This document shows, in pieces, positions 58,901-64,000 of a stretch of 64,000 nt of DNA. The translations under genes and the position numbers were made by a program. Below the pieces are notes generated by a model. That model did not search any database. It saw only the letters and a program-made list of their open reading frames with translations, and was not told the DNA's origin. The stretch's first letter is position 1; each line of letters opens with the position of its first letter. Location: assembly GCF_040649515.1 (NCBI RefSeq), contig NZ_JBEZFP010000005.1:1-64000 (forward strand), given 5' to 3'. The DNA comes from Yinghuangia elevatio. GTDB lineage: Bacteria > Actinomycetota > Actinomycetes > Streptomycetales > Streptomycetaceae.

Positions 58901-59545
58901 ATGCTCACACCACGGGAGTTGTTGACCACGACGCGGTCCGTGCGGCTCAGGCTTGATCTGGAGCGGGCCGTGGACCGGGAGACCGTCGAAGAGTGCCTGC
59001 GGGTCGGGTTGCAGGCGCCGAACGGGTCGAACCTCCAGCTCTGGAACTGGGTTCTCGTGGACGACCCGGCGGTTCGGGCGCGGATGGCGGAGATCTACCG
59101 GGCGTCGATCGAGGATCAGCAGCGCATGTCCGCGGAGGCGGCGGCGGCCGGGCAGCCGTCCCGGTACCCGAAGACGCCGCAGCAGGAACGGATCTCACGG
59201 TCCGTCATGCACCTGCGCGACCACCTGCACGAGGTGCCCGTGCTGGTGGTGCCGACGATCGCGGGACGCATGGACGGGGTGTCGGTCTTCGAACAGGCCA
59301 GCTTGTGGGGGTCGGTGCTGCCCGCGGTGTGGAACTTCATGCTCGCGCTGCGGGCCGAGGGCATGGGCAGCGCGTGGACGACGATCCACCTGCATCGCGA
59401 GCGGGAGATGGCCGATCTGCTCGGCATCCCGTACGAACGGGTCACCCAGGCCGGGCTGTTCCCCGTCGCCTGGACGCTCGGCACGGACTTCCGCGCGGCG
59501 GACAGGTCGGGTGCGGAGCGGGCGATTCGGTGGAACCACTGGTAG
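58901..59545 (+). CDS. Nitroreductase-family FMN enzyme
   Basis: This protein is 214 aa from ATG 58901; no ribosome site is seen, so the message may be leaderless. Family pattern: TTRSVRLRLDLERAVDRETV, LQAPNGSNLQLWNWVLVDD (FMN-contact region, about 33-51), LWGSVLPAVWNFMLALRAEG and LLGIPYERVTQAGLFPVAW. Members reduce nitro compounds, enones or flavins with NAD(P)H. It opens a plus-strand run with an NTF2-like gene, a methyltransferase gene and a large unknown gene. The palindrome directly upstream suggests repressor control. Confidence 0.88.
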   Translation: MLTPRELLTTTRSVRLRLDLERAVDRETVEECLRVGLQAPNGSNLQLWNWVLVDDPAVRARMAEIYRASIEDQQRMSAEAAAAGQPSRYPKTPQQERISRSVMHLRDHLHEVPVLVVPTIAGRMDGVSVFEQASLWGSVLPAVWNFMLALRAEGMGSAWTTIHLHREREMADLLGIPYERVTQAGLFPVAWTLGTDFRAADRSGAERAIRWNHW

Positions 59546-59586
59546 TCGGCCGTTCAGGCCGGCAATCGCTATGGAGGGACACGGCT

Positions 59587-60072
59587 TTGCCCGATTACTC
59601 GGAGACGGAACTGCGCAACATCGCGTCCGTCAACAGGATGTTCGAGGCACCGCGCGACTTCGACCGTGCCACGTTGTTCGCCGACGACGCGGTGTGGTGG
59701 AACGGCCTGCCCATGGTCGGTCGCGGCGGGCGGACCGAGCACAAGGGCATCGACGAGATCCGGGCGATCCTGCGCGGCTCCGGCGGGCAGGGCGGGGCGC
59801 GTACCGCGGAGACCGGGGTCGACCCGTACGACAAGGCCACGTTCCGCTTCGAGGACGTCGTGGTGCTCGCCGACGGCGACTGGGCGATGCGCCAGCACAC
59901 GATGCATTCGACGACGATCGGCGGTCAGGCGTACACGAACGTCTACTGCTTCGTGTACCGCTTCAACGACGAGGGGCTCATCCAGTACCTCACCGAGCAC
60001 TGGAACACCTGGCACGCCGAGAGGGTCCTGTTCGGCAACTACCCTGTCGAGCCCGCGCACCCGGGGACCTGA
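59587..60072 (+). CDS. SnoaL-like NTF2-fold protein
   Basis: This 161-aa protein was started at TTG 59587, which has GGAGGGAC 6-8 bases upstream; no ATG fits. It contains the SnoaL-like order: VNRMFEAPRDFDRATLFADD (about 13-32), WWNGLPMVGRGGRTEHKGID, FRFEDVVVLADGDWAMRQHT and VYCFVYRFNDEGLIQYLTEH. The fold is used by polyketide cyclases, ketosteroid isomerases and dehydratases. Its neighbour is an FMN nitroreductase, but the substrate is unknown. A second such gene lies at 63427-63870. Confidence 0.82.
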   Translation: MPDYSETELRNIASVNRMFEAPRDFDRATLFADDAVWWNGLPMVGRGGRTEHKGIDEIRAILRGSGGQGGARTAETGVDPYDKATFRFEDVVVLADGDWAMRQHTMHSTTIGGQAYTNVYCFVYRFNDEGLIQYLTEHWNTWHAERVLFGNYPVEPAHPGT

Positions 60073-60112
60073 CCCGCCGAGGCCCCCGGCGCTCGTCGTA
60101 GGGTCGGGGGCC

Positions 60113-60772
60113 GTGACCGGATCTTCCTCCCACCTGGACGCGACGGCGAGCGCCTACGACGCGGTGGCCACGCTGTACGCCGAGCTCACCCGCGGCTACC
60201 TCGACGCCTTCCCCCTGGACCGCGCCGTGCTGGCGGCCTTCGCCGACTCGGTACGCGTCGGCGGCGGCAGCCGGCCCGTCGCCGAACTGGGCTGCGGCCC
60301 CGGATACCTGACCGCGCATCTGCGGGGGCTCGGGCTGGACGCCTTCGGCATCGACCTGTCCCCCGCCATGATCGACATCGCCCGCACGGACTACCCGGGC
60401 CTGCGGTTCGAGACCGGGTCCATGGACGCCCTGGACCTGGCGGACGGTTCGCTGGCCGGAGTCGTGTCCTGGTACTCGGTCATTCACGCACCACCGCAGG
60501 AACTACCCGTCTACTTGGCCGAGTTCGGACGCGTTGTCGCGCCGGGCGGGCACCTGCTGCTCGGGTTCTTCGAGTCGGAGGGCGGGCCGGTTACCGCGTT
60601 CGACCACAAGGTGACGACGGCCTACCGCTGGCCGATCGACGAACTTGCGCGGTTGGCCGCCGACGCCGGGTTCGACGAGATCGGCCGGATGCTGCGGGAG
60701 CCCGGCGACGAGGAGAGGTTCCGCCGCGGGCACCTGCTGATGCGCAAGGGCGGTCCGGAGCACTCCCCGTGA
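60113..60772 (+). CDS. Class I SAM-dependent methyltransferase
   Basis: This protein is 219 aa from GTG 60113 after GTAGGGTCGGGGG. Motif I is VAELGCGPGYLTAHLRGLG (about 58-76), followed by AFGIDLSPAMIDIAR and LDLADGSLAGVVSWYSVIH. It is a methyltransf_11-type enzyme for small molecules. The stop overlaps the start of the following large gene (GTGA), so the two are probably translated together. Confidence 0.88.
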   Translation: MTGSSSHLDATASAYDAVATLYAELTRGYLDAFPLDRAVLAAFADSVRVGGGSRPVAELGCGPGYLTAHLRGLGLDAFGIDLSPAMIDIARTDYPGLRFETGSMDALDLADGSLAGVVSWYSVIHAPPQELPVYLAEFGRVVAPGGHLLLGFFESEGGPVTAFDHKVTTAYRWPIDELARLAADAGFDEIGRMLREPGDEERFRRGHLLMRKGGPEHSP

Positions 60773-63165
60773 ACCGGCTCGACGCGCCGCCCGACCTGCT
60801 GCCCGATCTGCTGGCCCGCCTCGCGGTCGACGACGCCGTCGAGTTGTTCGCGCGGGTGCCCGCGGATCTCCGGCGCAGGGCCCTGGCCGGGCGGCTCCCG
60901 GAGTGGGGCGAGCTGCGCGAGGCGATCGTGCGTTGGGTCGTCGCGTACGGCGACGCGGGCAGTCAGCTGGCGGCGCTCGGGGACGTCCCGCGGTACCGGA
61001 ACTCCCGCCGCGACTTCGTGAGGGCGCTGGCCGACGCGGCCGATCCCGACGTACGCACCGCCGTCTACCTGCACCCCGAGGCGGACCCCGTGCTGCGGCG
61101 GCGCATGCTCACCGTCGGCCCGTACGCGGGCTCCGTCCCGGACGGCCTGCGCAAGGCGCTTCTGGCCACCCGCTCCCGACACCTGCTCGGCCCCGCCCGC
61201 GACGCCGCCGACCCGGCGATCGCCCGTCGAGCCGCCGCCCTCGTGCGCGGGCCCAAGTTCCAGCCGCCGCCTCGGACGCCCGCGGCGGTGCACGCGTGGC
61301 TGGCCGTACCCGTCCCCGAGCGCACCGAGGCCGAGCAGAAGCGCGGGGTGCCGCACCGGCTCGGCCCCAGCGCCCGCCGGGTACGGGCGCGGTTGGCGAC
61401 CCTGGCACTTGAGCAGTGGACGGCGGCGGACTGGGCGGCGCTGGCCGCCCTGCACCGCGAGCGGCCCCTCGACCCGATGACCACGAGCCGCCTGGCCGGA
61501 CACGCGGCATGTCCGACGGACGCCGCCCTCGATCTGCTTCGGCACACCGCGCGGGAGGGTTTCCACGAGGTCGCGACCCACGCGATCCTGGCGGGCACGC
61601 TCACCTGGGACGACCTGCTGACGCGCGCCGTGCCCGCCGCTTCGGTGATCGCCGTGATGTCCGCACTGCCCCTGACCGAGGACCGGGAATCGGCGCACGG
61701 CACGGCCGGGACGCGCAAGCGGCTTGTCGAGCAGGTGCGTTCCCGACTCGGCGACGAACCGATGCGCTGGTGGTCCCTGTTGGTGCTGCTGCGCGGCGCG
61801 TTCCCCGGCACCGTCCCCGAACTGCTGGACGCCGCAGCGGCGTCCGCCCCGGAGCCGGGCACCGTGGAGTTCGCCTCGACGAATGGCCTGGCGGGCTCGC
61901 CCTGGACCTACCTCCTGTCGCTGGCCGCCCCGGAGAAGGCCACCGAAATCGTGCCCGGAGTCGCCGAGTTGACGGCCCCTCCCGGCGCCCGTGCCAAGAG
62001 CCCCGGCACGTTGGCCGGGGAAATGCTGAGCACGTGGGCGCTCCAGAACATGCCGTCGGGGGTCGTCGAGGGCTTCATCGCGGTGGCGGACGCCCGGCAG
62101 CGGGTGGCCCTGGCCCAACGCCTCAACGGGTACGGCCCCCTCATGGAACGCCTGCTGGAACTCGACGAACCGGCGGTCAACGCGTCGCTGGTGACGCGGC
62201 CTCACCTTCCCGCGAGACTCCGGCGCCGCATCCTCTCCGGTACGAGCCACGCCACCGGACGTCCCGGCAGCCTGGCCCTGCACGCCTCCGTCACGGTCGT
62301 GAACTCCCGGCAGTCCTGGTTCAACGACACCAAGTACCAGGTGCTCACCCGCAACGCGACCACGATCGCCGAAGTGCTGCGCAGCCATCGGCCGCTCCAT
62401 GCCCCGTACCAGGTCGCGGGGTGTCGGCGACTCGTGGAGTTGGGGCGCCTCGACCTGGTCGCGTCGTTCGTGGGCCGGACCGACCCCGCCCTCGGCGTAC
62501 TCCCCCTGCCCGCGCTCGCCGACGCGCTGCGGGGCCCGCTGGCCGCCGCCGACCGCGACGCCGCCCTGGCCGCCTTGCGGGCGCTGACGAAGCGCCTCTT
62601 CCGCAACTACCTCACCGCGCCCGACCTCCAGGAACTCACCCGCCACCTGGAAGTCGAGGACACCCCCGACTGGGCTGTGGTGGCCGCCGAAATGCGCGCG
62701 CGCCCGCTGTCCGCCGACGTCCTCGCCGTCCTGGCCCAGCACGGCGAGGACATGCCTGAGGACCTCGCCCGCCTTCTGCTGACCACCGCCCCGGAACGTT
62801 GCGCGCCGTACCTCGCGCACCGGACGGCCGAACTGGCCCGCCTCGCCCTCGACATCGCTCCGGTGGCACACCGGCGCACCGGGCCGTCGGACGAATTCGC
62901 GTGGCTGGGGCCGTGTCTGGAGAAGGGCCTGTTGACCGCGGAAGACTGGGTGGCGCGCGGACGACCGGTCCGGCATGTCCTGCGCAGCTTCCGCCACGAC
63001 CAACGTCTGCGGGCGCGCGTGGACGCCGCCATCCGCGATCTGACGGTCCGCCACGGCCCGCTCTCCCTGGACACCTTGCTGGTCGTCGCCGTGCTCGCCG
63101 ACGACTTCCCGGGCACCCTCGCCGAACTGCTGGCCACCGCGACGGCCGCGACCGTGCCGACGTGA
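60769..63165 (+). CDS. Large helical protein of unknown function (798 aa)
   Basis: GTG 60769 overlaps the methyltransferase stop. The 798-aa product is rich in Ala, Leu, Arg and Asp, with many short amphipathic helices and no signal, membrane segment or P-loop. The pattern of roughly 40-residue helix pairs (AVYLHPEADPVLRRRML, LLVLLRGAFPGTVPELLDAA, ADVLAVLAQHGEDMPEDLAR) suggests a HEAT/ARM-like solenoid, which is inference from composition. Similar large proteins are scattered in Streptomyces genomes without function. A scaffold role is possible. Confidence 0.75.
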   Translation: MNRLDAPPDLLPDLLARLAVDDAVELFARVPADLRRRALAGRLPEWGELREAIVRWVVAYGDAGSQLAALGDVPRYRNSRRDFVRALADAADPDVRTAVYLHPEADPVLRRRMLTVGPYAGSVPDGLRKALLATRSRHLLGPARDAADPAIARRAAALVRGPKFQPPPRTPAAVHAWLAVPVPERTEAEQKRGVPHRLGPSARRVRARLATLALEQWTAADWAALAALHRERPLDPMTTSRLAGHAACPTDAALDLLRHTAREGFHEVATHAILAGTLTWDDLLTRAVPAASVIAVMSALPLTEDRESAHGTAGTRKRLVEQVRSRLGDEPMRWWSLLVLLRGAFPGTVPELLDAAAASAPEPGTVEFASTNGLAGSPWTYLLSLAAPEKATEIVPGVAELTAPPGARAKSPGTLAGEMLSTWALQNMPSGVVEGFIAVADARQRVALAQRLNGYGPLMERLLELDEPAVNASLVTRPHLPARLRRRILSGTSHATGRPGSLALHASVTVVNSRQSWFNDTKYQVLTRNATTIAEVLRSHRPLHAPYQVAGCRRLVELGRLDLVASFVGRTDPALGVLPLPALADALRGPLAAADRDAALAALRALTKRLFRNYLTAPDLQELTRHLEVEDTPDWAVVAAEMRARPLSADVLAVLAQHGEDMPEDLARLLLTTAPERCAPYLAHRTAELARLALDIAPVAHRRTGPSDEFAWLGPCLEKGLLTAEDWVARGRPVRHVLRSFRHDQRLRARVDAAIRDLTVRHGPLSLDTLLVVAVLADDFPGTLAELLATATAATVPT

Positions 63166-63178
63166 CGTGAGCGCGTCC

Positions 63179-63231
63179 TGAGACGCCCCCGCCGCGGCGT
63201 CCGCTCCACCGGCGGAGGGTCGCGTGTCTCA
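63179..63231 (+). terminator. Imperfect hairpin after the large unknown gene
   Basis: TGAGAC and CCCCCGCCG (from 63179) pair with CGGCGGAGGG and GTCTCA (ending 63231), leaving internal loops. It begins 14 bases after the stop. No gene was seen in the gap 63166-63426. Confidence 0.4.
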
Positions 63232-63426
63232 CGTACGCCCGCCTCCGCCCCGTCCGCCCCGTCCTCCCCCGACTGCCCGCCGGCCGCTGCGCCCGCCGTC
63301 CGGGCGGTCTTGAGGGTTCGCGGGGTGTGTGCTTACCTGCCCGAGGTTCCGCATTGATCGACTTGCACCCCGCGTCGATCGAGTCCTTCGGCGCGCCCTT
63401 GCGCCGGGCTTTCCGAGGAGCGAGGC

Positions 63427-63870
63427 ATGGCTACCCCGACGAAGGAACAACTCCTGCACTGGGCCGAGCAGTTCGTCGCGCTCTGGAATGCGGGCGAGAA
63501 GGACGCGTGGGTCGCCAACTGGCGGGCCGTCGCGCCCGGCGACTTCCGCATGCTCGACCCGGTGGGCACGCCCGAGAAGCACGGGTTCGAGACGTGCGCG
63601 CTGGAGGGCTGGGACCTGTTCCAGTCGGCCGTACGCCTGCGCCACCACCCGGGCACGGTCTACGTGTGCGCCAACGAGGTGGCCTGGGTCATGGAGAACC
63701 ACTTCTCGGTGCACGGCACCGAGCGGATGAGCATGAGCGTGGAGACGTACCGCTTCGAACCCGACGGCTCGGTGGTGATCCGCAACTACTACCGGCTCCC
63801 GGACTCGTCCGACGGCGAGATGGCCGAGATCTTCGAGACCTACCAGCCCACCCACCAGCCGGGGAGCTGA
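63427..63870 (+). CDS. SnoaL-like NTF2-fold protein
   Basis: This 147-aa protein starts at ATG 63427 with GAGGAG upstream. It follows the nuclear-transport-factor-2-like order: WAEQFVALWNAGEKDAWVAN (about 12-31), FRMLDPVGTPEKHGFETC, VYVCANEVAWVMENHFSVHG and VETYRFEPDGSVVIRNYYRLP. It is a small barrel protein of unknown catalytic role, distantly similar in layout to the one at 59587-60072. It stands alone; the final 130 bases of the window show no gene. Confidence 0.82.
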   Translation: MATPTKEQLLHWAEQFVALWNAGEKDAWVANWRAVAPGDFRMLDPVGTPEKHGFETCALEGWDLFQSAVRLRHHPGTVYVCANEVAWVMENHFSVHGTERMSMSVETYRFEPDGSVVIRNYYRLPDSSDGEMAEIFETYQPTHQPGS

Positions 63871-64000
63871 CCGGCCCCGAACGGACAGCGCACTTCGGGG
63901 CGCGGCCTCCCGGCGTCCCGAGGCCCGCACACCGCCCGGAGTGCGCGGGTGACGGAACCGGATCCGGGGGGCCCGCGTCGACGCGAGACACCGCAACGGC

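Overview
The window is GC-rich actinobacterial chromosome. GTG starts are frequent, stop/start overlaps of GTGA or ATGA are common, promoter-like boxes of TAGNNT type occur, and there is a WhiJ-like HTH/DUF5753 + DUF397 + RsbW-type ATPase locus and an F420-type luciferase-like oxidoreductase. Streptomyces or a close relative is the best fit; the species cannot be read from the sequence.

Layout. (1) 1-6.2 kb: a tRNA-Pro(GGG) gene, a sparse 0.86-kb stretch, a heterodimeric ABC exporter pair with a palindrome over its probable -10 box, and a zinc alcohol dehydrogenase. (2) 6.3-15.9 kb: a tightly overlapping minus-strand run read as thiolase-like protein, Zn-ribbon/OB-fold partner, two amidohydrolases, phenylacetate-CoA-ligase-like enzyme, third amidohydrolase, unknown 186-aa protein, ADP-forming acyl-CoA ligase and the alcohol dehydrogenase. 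This looks like an uncharacterised catabolic pathway for an aromatic or lipid-like carboxylic acid. (3) 16-36.5 kb: a type IV secretion-like (T4SS-like) locus. It holds two fibronectin-III membrane proteins, an SLT-like/CHAP wall hydrolase, twin VirB2/TrbC-like subunits, a VirB8-like protein, an SCO6880-type protein plus separate VirB4-like ATPase, a VirB6-like membrane protein, a VirD4-like coupling ATPase, a DUF4913 protein and two paralogous membrane proteins with basic tails. A PucR-type regulator heads the minus-strand run and an AraC-type regulator precedes the hydrolase. No relaxase or integrase is visible, so it does not look like a complete conjugative element.

(4) 36.7-42.9 kb: DUF58 protein, a TgpA-like transglutaminase that has lost its catalytic triad, an aminotransferase and an APH-type phosphotransferase. 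(5) 43-47.4 kb: aldehyde dehydrogenase divergent from a MarR - acyl-CoA dehydrogenase - enoyl-CoA hydratase run. Its control region shares an 18-bp motif with two sites in the region-2 operon, suggesting common regulation. (6) 47.5-52.3 kb: a tiny membrane protein, LysR, LLM oxidoreductase, methyltransferase and the WhiJ-like locus. (7) 52.7-64 kb: two broken genes (one with an in-frame TGA, one shifted in a G7 run), an FAD oxidoreductase, an amidase, NTF2-like proteins, a nitroreductase, a methyltransferase and a large unknown protein.

A recurring local trait is short tandem repeats at gene ends and in promoter regions (13-, 10- and 17-bp units, and coding repeats at N or C termini).
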